Source: Deltaproteobacteria bacterium (lineage in GTDB: Bacteria > Desulfobacterota > DSM-4660 > Desulfatiglandales > Desulfatiglandaceae). From it: a stretch of DNA of 11,603 nt. The stretch covers positions 1 through 11,603 of the forward strand of contig JAFCZI010000042.1 in assembly GCA_019314425.1 (NCBI GenBank), in the 5' to 3' direction. Below, one piece after another: positions 1-7,139 of the stretch (the stretch's first letter is position 1; the number at the start of each line of letters is the position of its first letter). The notes under the pieces were generated by a model. It ran no database searches and was not told the origin of the DNA. It saw only the letters and a list, made by a program, of their open reading frames with translations. The translations under genes and the position numbers were made by a program.

Positions 1-1
1 C

Positions 2-57
2 TGCCAAGGTAGCGGGTCTGTATCAGCATACCTGCTATCCAGCTCGCTACCTTGGCA
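2..57. repeat. 13-bp perfect inverted repeat (stem-loop)
   Basis: Arms 2-14 (TGCCAAGGTAGCG) and 45-57 (CGCTACCTTGGCA) are exact reverse complements around a 30-bp centre. The centre itself has a small nested inverted repeat (GTAT at 20-23 and ATAC at 28-31). No clean T-run follows on either strand, which makes a simple intrinsic terminator less likely. A palindromic intergenic repeat, a small mobile-element end or an RNA stem-loop all remain possible. The arms are seen directly; the role is unknown. Confidence 0.6.
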
Positions 58-167
58 ACTATATCATATTTTGGCTTATTTTTCAATGCCTAGCGGCTAA
101 TTACTGGGAAGAACAAGTGATTCTACAGTTTCTGGATAACTCCTACCGATATTTTTTGCTTAACGAT

Positions 168-199
168 AAAAAATCCAATTTTTTCAGTTTACTAATTGG
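168..199 (-). terminator. weak candidate terminator after the nuo cluster
   Basis: Read on the minus strand, CCAATT (199-194) and AATTGG (180-175) can form a 6-bp stem around a 13-nt loop. ATTTTTT follows immediately (174-168). The arrangement of stem plus U-run has the right orientation to end a nuoABCD transcript. The stem is short and only two of its six pairs are G-C, so it would be a weak terminator at best. Confidence 0.25.
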
Positions 200-246
200 C
201 TAACTTGAAAAAGGGAATGATATCCTAATTCCGGATAAGCTGCCAT

Positions 247-282
247 GCTAAGAATCCCTTCAGAAATTGTGCAGTTCTTAGC
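247..282. repeat. 8-bp inverted repeat just past the nuoD stop
   Basis: GCTAAGAA (247-254) and TTCTTAGC (275-282) are perfect reverse complements separated by 20 bp. The hairpin would begin about 22 nt downstream of the nuoD stop codon. There is no U-run after it in the direction of nuo transcription, so it may be an mRNA 3'-end stabilising hairpin or chance. Confidence 0.3.
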
Positions 283-304
283 TTCTCACCCTCTTTTCTT
301 CTTT

Positions 305-1414
305 TCACCGATCAATCTCAGGAATCACCAGATCCAGGCTGCCCAGAATGGAAACCGCATCCTGCAGAAGGTGTCCCTGCGCCAATTCCCCAAAAAGACT
401 CAGGTTGGAAAACCCGGGCGAGCGCAATTTAACCCGATAGGGATGTTTATCGCCGTTTGAAATCAGGTAGATGCCGATCTTTCCCCGAGCCCCTTCCACA
501 GCAAAATAGACTTCCCCCTTGGGGGCCTTCCAGCGGGGTTTTGGCGCTTTTTTAACAATGTGATCCCCTTCCGGGATCTGGTCAACCGCCTGTTCGATAA
601 TTTTCAGGCTTTCCGCCAGTTCCGCCATGCGAACCCGGTACCGACCCATGGCATCACCGTTTTCATCAACGGGTATCTCATAGTCAAACCGGTCGTATAT
701 GGAATAGGGCTCGGCTTTTCGAATATCATAGGACCGGTTGGAGCCTCTCAATACCGGACCGGTGGCCCCGTATTTTTGGCACATTTCCAGGGAAAGCACC
801 CCTACCCCCTCACATCGTTTGCGGAAAATAATGTTGTCGGTTACCAGATCCCGGTACATGGGAAGCCGGTCTCTCATGTATTTCACAAAGAGAAGGGTGT
901 CTTTCAGAAATGCATCGGTAACATCGTTCGCCACCCCGCCGGGGCGAAAAAAACTGTAAGTGAGACGTGATCCCGAAATGGGTTGAAGGAGGTCCAGAAT
1001 CTTTTCCCGATCCTCAAAGGCGTACATGATGGGGGTAAAGGCCCCCAGATCCAGAATATAGGCGCCGAACCAGACCAGGTGGGAAGAGATGCGGTTTAAT
1101 TCCCCGGTGATCACCCGAATGAATTCCGCCCGTTCAGGCACTTCAATACCGGCCAGGCGCTCCAGTGCCCCCACGTAGGCCCAGTTCCACCCCAGCGGGT
1201 TCAGGTAGTCCACGCGCCCCATGTTGGGCATGTATTGCACACAGGTTCTGATTTCCGCCATTTTTTCATGCATTCGGTGGAGGTATCCGATGACAGGCGT
1301 TGCGCTAACGATGTACTCGCCGTCAAGGACCAACACAACCCGAAGTACCCCGTGTGTGGACGGGTGCTGAGGCCCCATGTTGATGATGAGGGTTTGTTCG
1401 TCGCCTTCGGTCAT
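305..1414 (-). CDS. nuoD: NADH-quinone oxidoreductase subunit D (NuoD, 49-kDa type)
   Basis: This is the 49-kDa subunit of complex I. It lines the quinone-binding cavity at the junction of the peripheral and membrane arms, on the cytoplasmic side. The 369-residue product carries the family's N-terminal GPQHPSTHG loop (residues 14-22), the GYLHR segment (43-47) and the C-terminal ending [12 protein letters not shown]. His21 and Tyr70 have the same 49-residue spacing as bovine His59 and Tyr108, which contact quinone, so the site looks intact. It is not fused to NuoC, unlike in enteric bacteria. The ATG overlaps the nuoC stop as ATGA (1414-1411), which implies translational coupling. It is the last nuo gene visible, with about 300 bp of non-coding DNA after it. 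The assignment is firm from sequence. Confidence 0.96.
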   Translation of the reverse strand: MTEGDEQTLIINMGPQHPSTHGVLRVVLVLDGEYIVSATPVIGYLHRMHEKMAEIRTCVQYMPNMGRVDYLNPLGWNWAYVGALERLAGIEVPERAEFIRVITGELNRISSHLVWFGAYILDLGAFTPIMYAFEDREKILDLLQPISGSRLTYSFFRPGGVANDVTDAFLKDTLLFVKYMRDRLPMYRDLVTDNIIFRKRCEGVGVLSLEMCQKYGATGPVLRGSNRSYDIRKAEPYSIYDRFDYEIPVDENGDAMGRYRVRMAELAESLKIIEQAVDQIPEGDHIVKKAPKPRWKAPKGEVYFAVEGARGKIGIYLISNGDKHPYRVKLRSPGFSNLSLFGELAQGHLLQDAVSILGSLDLVIPEIDR

Positions 1415-1947
1415 TGCCCCTCGGGTTTCGATGCTTCGGTTGACGAATCGGCTTCTTCAAAAAACAGAAAATCAGGATTTCTTTCCACGATTTCGCCCGG
1501 GTCCAAAAGATCTTTCAGGGACGCTCTGGATTTTGCCTCTTTTATCAGGGGATGACCCGTCATATCTTCGGGCAACAGCAGGGGTTTTGGATCCGGGTGA
1601 CCGGTGAAATGGATGCCGAAAAGATCCATCGTCTCCCGTTCGTGCCATAACGCGCCGCTGTAAATGGCGCTGATGGAAGGAATTTGAGGGTCATCGTGAG
1701 GAACGATTACATAGAGAGAAGCTCTGTCCGGGCCGGAGTAGGCGCTTAAATGATACACCGCCGCAAAACCATTTGCGCTGTCCAGAGCCGAAATATCTTC
1801 CAGAAAAAAACCGGCTTTGTAAAGATGTACGACCGCGTCCACCAGGGTGTCGGGGGAGAGGAAGAGGCCCCAGGTGATCCCCGTCTTTCCGAAATCATGT
1901 CGGCATTTACACAGGGTCTCGAAACCTTCCATCCATGCGGGCGTCAT
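1411..1947 (-). CDS. nuoC: NADH-quinone oxidoreductase subunit C (NuoC, 30-kDa type)
   Basis: This is the 30-kDa peripheral-arm subunit of complex I, which packs against NuoD and NuoB. The 178-residue product contains the family signature [10 protein letters not shown] (102-111). The proline- and glycine-rich segment that normally follows it, with its [13 protein letters not shown] stretch, is also present. The acidic tail after residue 160 is variable. I place the start at the ATG at 1947, because it overlaps the nuoB stop as ATGA and has a GAGGAA ribosome site just upstream. A longer frame from a GTG at 1977 would add 10 residues and lacks a clear ribosome site. It lies between nuoB and nuoD, as in standard nuo clusters. 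Confidence 0.94.
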   Translation of the reverse strand: MTPAWMEGFETLCKCRHDFGKTGITWGLFLSPDTLVDAVVHLYKAGFFLEDISALDSANGFAAVYHLSAYSGPDRASLYVIVPHDDPQIPSISAIYSGALWHERETMDLFGIHFTGHPDPKPLLLPEDMTGHPLIKEAKSRASLKDLLDPGEIVERNPDFLFFEEADSSTEASKPEGQ

Positions 1948-2492
1948 TTGCCTTTTTCCTCGGGCGGTTCCGGCCACCAGCGTCGGCCGCTGATTTTTTT
2001 CTGCAATTCAAACAGCCCTTCGAGGAGCGCTTCCGGCCGGGCCGGGCATCCGGGTACGTAAACGTCCACGGGTATAATTTTATCCACACCCTCCACCACC
2101 GCATACTGGCCCGGAAATTTAAAAGGCCCCCCTGAGATGGCGCAGTTTCCCATGGCAATCACCCATTTGGGCGCAGGCATCTGGTCGTAAAGGCGCTCAA
2201 TGGCCGGGGCTAGTTTATGGGTCACGGTGCCCGCTACGATCATCAGGTCCGACTGCCGGGGGGATGCGCGAAACACCTCGGCCCCGAAGCGGGCCAAGTC
2301 GAACCTTGCCATGCCCGCGGCCATCATCTCGATAGCACAGCAAGCCAGTCCGAACGTCATGGGCCACAGGGACATGGACCGGCACACATTCTTCAGATTC
2401 TCCGCCAGTTCAAGTTGGAAAATGGGAGGCGTCCAGGACCCTGACCTTTGTATTACCCCGGTTCTAGTGGGGAAATGGATTTCCGAGGCCAC
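1944..2492 (-). CDS. nuoB: NADH-quinone oxidoreductase subunit B (NuoB, 20-kDa type)
   Basis: This subunit of complex I holds the terminal [4Fe-4S] cluster N2, which passes electrons to quinone. In the 182-residue product the N2 ligands are visible: the tandem cysteines Cys51-Cys52 in [10 protein letters not shown], Cys117 in MGNCAISGG, and Cys149 in [12 protein letters not shown]. The SLWPMTFG stretch before the tandem cysteines is also typical. The start is a GTG at 2492 with a strong AAGGAG ribosome site 7 nt upstream; the next Met is too far inside the fold. It overlaps nuoA by 40 bp, and its stop overlaps the nuoC ATG. The family call is firm. Confidence 0.95.
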   Translation of the reverse strand: MASEIHFPTRTGVIQRSGSWTPPIFQLELAENLKNVCRSMSLWPMTFGLACCAIEMMAAGMARFDLARFGAEVFRASPRQSDLMIVAGTVTHKLAPAIERLYDQMPAPKWVIAMGNCAISGGPFKFPGQYAVVEGVDKIIPVDVYVPGCPARPEALLEGLFELQKKISGRRWWPEPPEEKGK

Positions 2493-2848
2493 CTAAAAAC
2501 TCCTTTTGCGTGAAAAAACAAAACGGCCAGCGCCAGCACCAGGAGAAACACAAACACCTTGAAAAACGCTGAAAATCCCGTAGCATGAGAATAGAAAAGA
2601 GCCACGGGAAAGAGGTAGAGTACATCCACTTCAAAGGCCAGAAAGATCAGGGCATAGATGTAGTAGTTGATGTGAAAGCGGATACGGGCTCCGGCAAGGG
2701 GTCGCATGCCGCATTCATAAGACATGCCCATTTGCTTGTCCCTCGCTCGGGGAGATAGAAAAAAAGCGCCGGTCAGAGCGCCTGCGGCCATGAGAAAACC
2801 CACGAGGAAGAAAAGCAGGATCGATATGTGTAACCCGTTAAAGACCAT
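2453..2848 (-). CDS. nuoA: NADH-quinone oxidoreductase subunit A (NuoA)
   Basis: This small membrane subunit of complex I sits beside the quinone cavity. The 131-residue product has three predicted hydrophobic helices, at about 6-30, 61-83 and 88-112. The long loop between the first two carries the conserved YECG motif (44-47). Helix 2 has the conserved acidic [10 protein letters not shown] segment (Glu73, Asp75). It is the first gene of the leftward cluster, transcribed away from dsrM. Its start ATG has only a weak ribosome site. A candidate promoter lies about 60-85 bp upstream. Length and topology match the family. Confidence 0.95.
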   Translation of the reverse strand: MVFNGLHISILLFFLVGFLMAAGALTGAFFLSPRARDKQMGMSYECGMRPLAGARIRFHINYYIYALIFLAFEVDVLYLFPVALFYSHATGFSAFFKVFVFLLVLALAVLFFHAKGVFRWPRKSISPLEPG

Positions 2849-2904
2849 TGAGAGTTCCAGGTTCCTTTTTCTGAGGATCTATCCAGCTGAAACTTACGCA
2901 TATT

Positions 2905-2932
2905 AACATACCAGGAAACATGGGGGTTGCAA
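2905..2932 (-). promoter_or_regulatory. candidate nuoA promoter
   Basis: On the minus strand, TTGCAA (2932-2927) is separated by 16 bp from TATGTT (2910-2905). TGG precedes the latter, giving an extended -10 of the form TGnTATGTT. Each hexamer matches four of six sigma-70 consensus positions. Transcription would start near 2898 and leave a leader of about 50 nt before nuoA. This is pattern matching only. Confidence 0.35.
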
Positions 2933-2958
2933 AGAATAATTTCCGATTATTTTATGGG

Positions 2959-2989
2959 TTGACAGAACGCGGCCTTTTCGTGATATCCT
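2959..2989 (+). promoter_or_regulatory. candidate upstream dsr promoter
   Basis: A perfect TTGACA -35 box occurs at 2959-2964. The possible -10 boxes behind it are poor: GATATC at 17-bp spacing or TATCCT at 19 bp. If used, it would transcribe through the palindromic repeat and give dsrM a leader of roughly 250 nt containing a long hairpin. The repeat begins within a few bases of this candidate. Confidence 0.25.
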
Positions 2990-3160
2990 TGACGGCGTCG
3001 TAAAAAGTCCCCGCTACTGCGTTGCAGTGATTTTTCAGAATCTCAACATACGACATGTATGCCCGACGATCCTGAAAAACCACTACGCCTTGTATATGGA
3101 ACTTTTTACGACGCCATCTGTAGATAGATTCGTGACTTTTTACGAGGTTATCATCCTTGA
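2985..3160. mobile_element. possible small insertion bounded by 8-bp direct repeats
   Basis: ATCCTTGA occurs at 2985-2992 and again at 3153-3160. The left copy ends one base before the palindrome. The right copy lies after a tail that holds a further partial arm (ACTTTTTACGA, 3135-3145). The bracketed block of 160 bp (2993-3152) could thus be a non-autonomous insertion with an 8-bp target duplication. The repeats are seen directly; the insertion event is inferred, and an 8-bp match could be chance. Confidence 0.35.
2994..3115. repeat. 122-bp palindromic intergenic repeat element
   Basis: The terminal arms 2994-3008 (GGCGTCGTAAAAAGT) and 3101-3115 (ACTTTTTACGACGCC) are perfect 15-bp inverted repeats. 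The inner parts continue as an imperfect palindrome; for example TTTTTCAG on the left is answered by CTGAAAAA on the right. The exact centre is a small hairpin with CATAC at 3047-3051 and GTATG at 3057-3061. There is no coding capacity. The layout fits a non-autonomous palindromic repeat of the MITE or REP kind. My recollection is that similar sequences are dispersed in Desulfobacterota genomes, but I cannot search for copies here. Confidence 0.8.
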
Positions 3161-3164
3161 TACT

Positions 3165-3194
3165 TTGAAAATGATTGGAAGGATGGATTAGAGT
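3165..3194 (+). promoter_or_regulatory. candidate dsrM-proximal promoter
   Basis: TTGAAA (3165-3170) and TAGAGT (3189-3194) are separated by 18 bp and lie about 50 bp before the dsrM start. The -35 matches five of six and the -10 four of six consensus bases. It lies beyond the palindromic repeat, so it would allow dsr transcription independent of that element. No other support is visible. Confidence 0.25.
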
Positions 3195-3242
3195 AGGACT
3201 CAATGCTGTTTTCGTCACTTCCTGAACGGGGGATGACCTGTT

Positions 3243-4277
3243 ATGGGTATCATATGTGCCTTATTCCTTGTTATCGGTCTTGTCCTGATTGCCTGGGCCG
3301 GGGTCCAGGGGCTTGGGCTGTCCTATCTGTTCGGCGTTCTGATTCCTTACACGGCCATGGTCATTTTTTTCCTGGGGGTTCTGGCCCGTTTGCTCAAGTG
3401 GGCTCGCATCCCCAATCCCTTTGTCATTCCCACCACCGGAGGCCAGCAAAAAAGCCTGAGCTGGATCAAACCCTCCAGACTGGATAACCCATCTACCCGA
3501 GGGCAAGCTCTGGGCCGGCTCCTTTCCGAAGTCTTCCTGTTCAGGTCCCTTTTTCGGAATCTCTCGCCAAGGGTCGCCCCAGCTCGTAAAAATGGGCAGC
3601 AGCCGGGGCTGACCTTCGCCTCAGCCAAATGGCTCTGGCTCTTTGCCATTTTATTTCACTATGCCATGTTTGCGACGGTTTTCAGGCACCTGCGGTTTTT
3701 TACAAACCCCGTTCCCTGGCCCGTAAAAATGGCGGAAGCCCTGGACGGGTGGCTGGAGGTGGGGATTCCGGAGATTCTGATAAGCGGCCTGGTCCTGTTG
3801 ATGGCCGTCAGCCTGCTCCTGGCCCGGCGCTTGTTGATACCCAGATTACGATACATTTCGCTTCTAAACGACTATTTCCCCCTGTTTTTGCTCATAGGCA
3901 TCGCCGGTACGGGGGCGCTCATGCGCTACGTGGTGGGCATTGACGCCAGCGGCGCCAAACAACTGGCCATGGGTCTTATTTCGTTTAATCCCGTTATCCC
4001 GGAAGGCATTGGCTCTCTTTTTTTCATACACTTCTTTCTGGTCTGCACACTTTTGGCGTACCTTCCCTTCAGCAAACTGATGCACACAGGCGGCATTTTC
4101 TTTTCCCCCACACGCACCATGCCCAACAACAGCCGGGCCGTTTTTCATGAAAACCCATGGAACTACCCGGTTAAATTTCATACCTACCAGGCCTATGAGA
4201 ATGAATTTCACGACAAAATGGTGGAAGCGGGGATCCCCCTGGACGAAGCTACGCCCCCATCGAACGGAAAGGACTGA
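3243..4277 (+). CDS. dsrM: DsrM, membrane cytochrome b of the DsrMKJOP complex
   Basis: DsrM is the NarI-like diheme cytochrome b that exchanges electrons between menaquinol and the cytoplasmic DsrK. The 344-residue product has about six hydrophobic helices (roughly 3-22, 26-51, 129-151, 173-197, 210-230 and 254-275). Histidines 139, 149, 263 and 281 in or beside the membrane are candidate heme ligands. The conserved family stretches VIPTTGGQQKSLSWIKPSRL, RHLRFF and LPFSKLMHTGG are all present. The start ATG follows a G-rich GGGGGAT site and gives the N-terminus expected for the family. dsrK begins 4 bp after its stop, so it heads the dsr operon. Its gene order and sequence make the call firm. 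Confidence 0.96.
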   Translation: MGIICALFLVIGLVLIAWAGVQGLGLSYLFGVLIPYTAMVIFFLGVLARLLKWARIPNPFVIPTTGGQQKSLSWIKPSRLDNPSTRGQALGRLLSEVFLFRSLFRNLSPRVAPARKNGQQPGLTFASAKWLWLFAILFHYAMFATVFRHLRFFTNPVPWPVKMAEALDGWLEVGIPEILISGLVLLMAVSLLLARRLLIPRLRYISLLNDYFPLFLLIGIAGTGALMRYVVGIDASGAKQLAMGLISFNPVIPEGIGSLFFIHFFLVCTLLAYLPFSKLMHTGGIFFSPTRTMPNNSRAVFHENPWNYPVKFHTYQAYENEFHDKMVEAGIPLDEATPPSNGKD

Positions 4278-4281
4278 CCCT

Positions 4282-5922
4282 GTGAACAACAATCTCCCAG
4301 ACGCCGAAGAACTTGCCCGCATCCATCTGGATATGCCCTCAGAGGGATGGATGAACACCCCCGTCAAACTCCAAAAGGGAATGTACTGCCACGGGGTTCA
4401 AGGCAAAAACATCAAGGCCCTGGGGATGCCCAACCCCCGGGACTGGTTGGTGGAAGACGACGACTGGCAGCTTCCGGAAGACTGGTACCATATCGTCATG
4501 GAAGGGCTCAGGGAACGGCTCCATCGATTTCGATCACTTCAAATCTTCATGGATATCTGCGTCCGCTGCGGGGCCTGCGCAGACAAATGCCATTTCTTCA
4601 TCGGTTCCGGCGACCCCAAAAACATGCCGGTGCTCCGGGCGGAATTGCTGCGGTCCGTGTACCGCCATGATTTCACCCGGGCGGGCCGCATCATGGGCAA
4701 AATGGTGGGGGCCCGGAAGCTGACCAAAGATGTGATCCGGGAATGGTGGTATTATTTTTTTCAATGCAGTGAATGCCGCAGATGCTCCCTGTTCTGCCCC
4801 TACGGCATCGACACGGCGGAGATTACCATCCTGGGGCGTGAGCTGCTGAATCTTCTGGGACTCAACATCGACTGGATCGGGGCGGCTGTCGCCAAATGCC
4901 ACCATGTGGGCAACCATATCGGCATGGAACCCCAGACCTTCAAGGAATCCATTGAATTTTTGTGCGATGATATCGAAGAAATCACCGGGGTCAAAATTGA
5001 ACCCTCTGTCAACCGCAAAGGGGCCGAAATTCTGTTTGTGACCTCTTCAGGGGATTTTTACGCAGAACCGGGCATTTTCACCTGCATGGGATACCTGATG
5101 CTGTTCCACCAACTGGGGCTGGATTACACCTGGTCCACCTATGCGGCCGAAGGGGGCAATTTCGGTTTTTTCACCAGCCATGAGGTGGCCAAGCTGCTTA
5201 ACGCCAAGATGTACGCCGAAGCCGAACGCTTGAAGGTCAAATTTATTCTGGGCGGAGAATGCGGGCATATGTGGCGGGTCATTCATCAATATATGGGCAC
5301 CATGAACGGCCCGGCCGGTTTCCTGGAAACGCCGGTTTCCCCCGTGACGGGAACCCGATTTGACCACGCGGCTTCCACCAAGGCGGTCCATATCTGCGAA
5401 TTCACCTCGGACCTGGTTCACCAGAACAAGATCAAGCTGGATCCCACCCGAAACGACCATCTGAACGTCACCTTTCACGACTCCTGCAACGTGGCCCGGG
5501 GCATGGGTCTGCTGGATGAACCCCGTTACCTGATCAAAAAAGTCTGCAATCATTTTTATGAAATGCCCGAAGAAACCATTCGAGAACGGACCTTCTGCTG
5601 CGGCAGCGGCGCGGGATTGCATGCGGGAGAGGATATGGAACTGCGCATGCGGGGCGGTTTCCCAAGGGCCAACGCGGTGAGAGCTGTGCGCGACCGGTAT
5701 GATGTGAACACGCTCGCCTGCATCTGCGCCATCGACCGGGTGGCATTACCCGCCCTCATGGATTACTGGGCTCCGGAAGTGGGGGTTACGGGCATCCATG
5801 AACTGCTGGGCAATGCCCTGGTGATGGAGGGGGAAATCCCACGGACCCTGGACCTTCGCGGGGAGGAGCTACCGGGAAAAGCATCCCCTTCTGACACAAC
5901 CCGAGAAACGGAGGGTGCCTGA
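4282..5922 (+). CDS. dsrK: DsrK, HdrD-like iron-sulfur subunit of DsrMKJOP
   Basis: DsrK is the cytoplasmic catalytic subunit, related to HdrD of heterodisulfide reductase. It is proposed to reduce the DsrC trisulfide or disulfide produced in sulfite reduction. From the GTG at 4282 the product has 546 residues. Two ferredoxin cluster motifs are seen, Cys93-Cys96-Cys99-Cys103 and Cys162-Cys165-Cys168-Cys172. CCG-domain-type cysteines follow: GGECGHMWR (Cys327), DSCNVARG (Cys402), CCGSGAG (Cys439-440) and CICAID (Cys480, Cys482). There is no membrane segment. I chose the GTG because GGAAAGGA lies 8 nt upstream and the protein then begins as the family does. An ATG at 4147 would add 45 unrelated residues overlapping dsrM. 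The stop overlaps the dsrJ start by one base. Confidence 0.96.
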   Translation: MNNNLPDAEELARIHLDMPSEGWMNTPVKLQKGMYCHGVQGKNIKALGMPNPRDWLVEDDDWQLPEDWYHIVMEGLRERLHRFRSLQIFMDICVRCGACADKCHFFIGSGDPKNMPVLRAELLRSVYRHDFTRAGRIMGKMVGARKLTKDVIREWWYYFFQCSECRRCSLFCPYGIDTAEITILGRELLNLLGLNIDWIGAAVAKCHHVGNHIGMEPQTFKESIEFLCDDIEEITGVKIEPSVNRKGAEILFVTSSGDFYAEPGIFTCMGYLMLFHQLGLDYTWSTYAAEGGNFGFFTSHEVAKLLNAKMYAEAERLKVKFILGGECGHMWRVIHQYMGTMNGPAGFLETPVSPVTGTRFDHAASTKAVHICEFTSDLVHQNKIKLDPTRNDHLNVTFHDSCNVARGMGLLDEPRYLIKKVCNHFYEMPEETIRERTFCCGSGAGLHAGEDMELRMRGGFPRANAVRAVRDRYDVNTLACICAIDRVALPALMDYWAPEVGVTGIHELLGNALVMEGEIPRTLDLRGEELPGKASPSDTTRETEGA

Positions 5923-6317
5923 TGCACGGCAAAGGCTGGGTGATCACAGGGATGATTTTTTTTGCCGCTTTAGCGGCCTTTCCCTTTTACTGGAATTCGT
6001 TGGGAGAAGATAAGCCTTTTCCCAAGCTGGAAATGCCTGGAAAAGCCACAGCGTGCGTGGAAGAAACCGCGTTCATGCGCGCAAATCACATGCGGTTGCT
6101 GGATGCCTGGCGGGTTTCGGTGGTGCGGGATAACCTTTTCATTTACACCGCTGTTTCCGGAAAGACATTTGAGATGAACCTTCACAAAACCTGCCTGGGG
6201 TGCCACACCTCCACTGAAAAGTTCTGCGACCGATGTCACGCGTACAATGATGTCATCCCCCCCTGCTGGAAATGTCATGTGGAGACGGGTGGTTCCGGAA
6301 AAGGGGACGCGTCATGA
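5922..6317 (+). CDS. dsrJ: DsrJ, periplasmic triheme cytochrome c
   Basis: DsrJ is the triheme cytochrome c of DsrMKJOP, anchored to the membrane with its hemes in the periplasm. The 131-residue product has one uncleaved-looking hydrophobic segment (about 7-24). It has three heme c motifs: CLGCH (91-95), CDRCH (102-106) and CWKCH (115-119). Cys45 in TACVEE matches the conserved non-CxxCH cysteine that ligates one heme together with histidine in characterised DsrJ (Cys46 in Allochromatium vinosum). The conserved NHMRLLDAWR and VVRDN stretches follow it. A GGAGG ribosome site sits 7 nt before the ATG. The gene overlaps dsrK as TGATG and dsrO as ATGA. Confidence 0.96.
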   Translation: MHGKGWVITGMIFFAALAAFPFYWNSLGEDKPFPKLEMPGKATACVEETAFMRANHMRLLDAWRVSVVRDNLFIYTAVSGKTFEMNLHKTCLGCHTSTEKFCDRCHAYNDVIPPCWKCHVETGGSGKGDAS

Positions 6318-7084
6318 CCATCAGCCGAAGAAAATTCTTAAAAACAGTGTCTGCGTCGTGTCTGGCCGTGACGGCGCAATCCGCCGTGAGCCATGGCTTT
6401 TCGCTCCCGGGGCATATGTCCCCGGACCCCCGTGAGCTCAAAGCCAAACGCTGGGCCATGCTGGTGGATATGAGAAAATGCGACGGCAAATGCACGGAAG
6501 ACTGTATCGGCGTTTGTCACGAGATTCACAATATCCCCTATATTCCCTCCGTCGAACACCAGGTCATGTGGTTGTTTCAGGAACCCTATGAAAACACCTT
6601 CCCCAACAGGTCCCATGAACTCATATCGAAAAACCTTAAGAACCGCAATTTTTTACTCTTGTGCAACCATTGCGATGATCCTCCCTGCGTAAGGGTCTGC
6701 CCGACCCAGGCCACATTCAAACGGAAAAATGACGGCATCGTCATGATCGACTACCACCGCTGCATCGGTTGCCGTTTCTGTATGGCCGCCTGTCCATACG
6801 GATCTCGAAGTTTTAATTTCCGCGACCCCCGGCCCTATATCAAAAAGATTCACCCGGAATTTCCCACCCGGCGAAAAGGGGTAGTGGAGAAATGCAACTT
6901 CTGTCAGGAACGATTGGAAGTGGGCCAAATGCCCGCCTGCGTGGAAGGCTGTAAAAAGGGCGCGCTGGTCTTTGGAGACCTGGGTGATCCGTCTTCGGAA
7001 ATCCGTAAAATCCTGGCGGAAAAGCCCCATATGAGGCGCAAACCGGGTCTGGGCACCCGGCCGTCGGTGTTTTACATTTTGTAG
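6314..7084 (+). CDS. dsrO: DsrO, Tat-exported periplasmic ferredoxin subunit
   Basis: DsrO is the periplasmic iron-sulfur subunit that passes electrons between DsrJ and the membrane protein DsrP. The 256-residue product starts with a twin-arginine signal (SRRKFLK, residues 4-10, then a hydrophobic stretch to about 27). Sixteen cysteines can be grouped as four [4Fe-4S] sites: 56/60/64/68, 117/120/125/129, 150/153/156/160 and 194/197/209/213. The ATG at 6314 is preferred over an upstream ATG at 6272, since only the former puts the twin-arginine motif at the very N-terminus. AAGGGG lies just before it, and it overlaps the dsrJ stop. The following gap of 111 bp to dsrP is unusually wide for this operon. 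Confidence 0.95.
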   Translation: MTISRRKFLKTVSASCLAVTAQSAVSHGFSLPGHMSPDPRELKAKRWAMLVDMRKCDGKCTEDCIGVCHEIHNIPYIPSVEHQVMWLFQEPYENTFPNRSHELISKNLKNRNFLLLCNHCDDPPCVRVCPTQATFKRKNDGIVMIDYHRCIGCRFCMAACPYGSRSFNFRDPRPYIKKIHPEFPTRRKGVVEKCNFCQERLEVGQMPACVEGCKKGALVFGDLGDPSSEIRKILAEKPHMRRKPGLGTRPSVFYIL

Positions 7085-7092
7085 AGGCCTGA

Positions 7093-7139
7093 TGCGGCAA
7101 GCCGCAGTTTTAAGTTTTAGGTTTTAAGTTTTAAGTTTT
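7093..7139 (+). terminator. terminator-like hairpin with T-rich tail between dsrO and dsrP
   Basis: TGCGGC (7093-7098) and GCCGCA (7101-7106) form a perfect GC-rich palindrome, readable as a 5-bp stem with a CAAG loop. It is followed directly by the T-rich heptamer repeat (GTTTTAA units). A GC stem leading into T-runs resembles an intrinsic terminator or attenuator. The stem is short and the T-runs are broken by AAG, so partial or no termination is more likely than a full stop. Confidence 0.3.
7107..7139. repeat. 7-bp tandem repeat (GTTTTAA) in the dsrO-dsrP gap
   Basis: Four heptamers stand in a row at 7107, 7114, 7121 and 7128: GTTTTAA, GTTTTAG, GTTTTAA and GTTTTAA. A partial fifth unit (GTTTT) ends at 7139. 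Only one position differs. Such short arrays can change copy number by slippage. It sits inside what is otherwise a tightly packed operon. Confidence 0.8.

Larger units (their letters stand above)
1..304. other. AT-rich non-coding region downstream of nuoD
   Basis: No convincing gene is seen here. The stretch is visibly richer in A and T than the flanking coding DNA and has stops in all frames over most of its length. It lies downstream of nuoD, which is on the minus strand, and contains three inverted repeats listed separately (2-57, 175-199 and 247-282). A long open frame entering from 245 on the plus strand is only the antisense shadow of nuoD. The gap is far wider than the spacings inside the nuo cluster, so the nuo transcript may well end here. 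What lies left of position 1 cannot be seen. Confidence 0.6.
2849..3242. other. divergent intergenic region between nuoA and dsrM
   Basis: This 394-bp region must carry the start signals of both the leftward nuo cluster and the rightward dsr operon. Apart from the promoter candidates and palindromic repeat listed separately, I see no gene. An 88-codon open frame on the minus strand (3218-2952) runs straight through the palindromic repeat and resembles no protein I know, so I treat it as spurious. Confidence 0.75.

Noticed and set aside
560..970. 136-codon plus-strand frame inside nuoD, and similar long frames antisense to other genes
   Set aside because: These are shadows of well-supported genes on the opposite strand, with no family motif of their own.
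1948..1977. Longer NuoC starting from GTG at 1977
   Set aside because: The ATG at 1947 overlaps the nuoB stop as ATGA and has a GAGGAA site; the longer form has neither.
2952..3218. 88-codon open frame on the minus strand between nuoA and dsrM
   Set aside because: It runs through the palindromic repeat, has no family features or clear ribosome site, and its composition is explained by the repeat.
4147..4281. 45-residue N-terminal extension of DsrK starting inside dsrM
   Set aside because: The extension overlaps dsrM, resembles no DsrK N-terminus, and the GTG at 4282 has a good ribosome site and the expected protein start.
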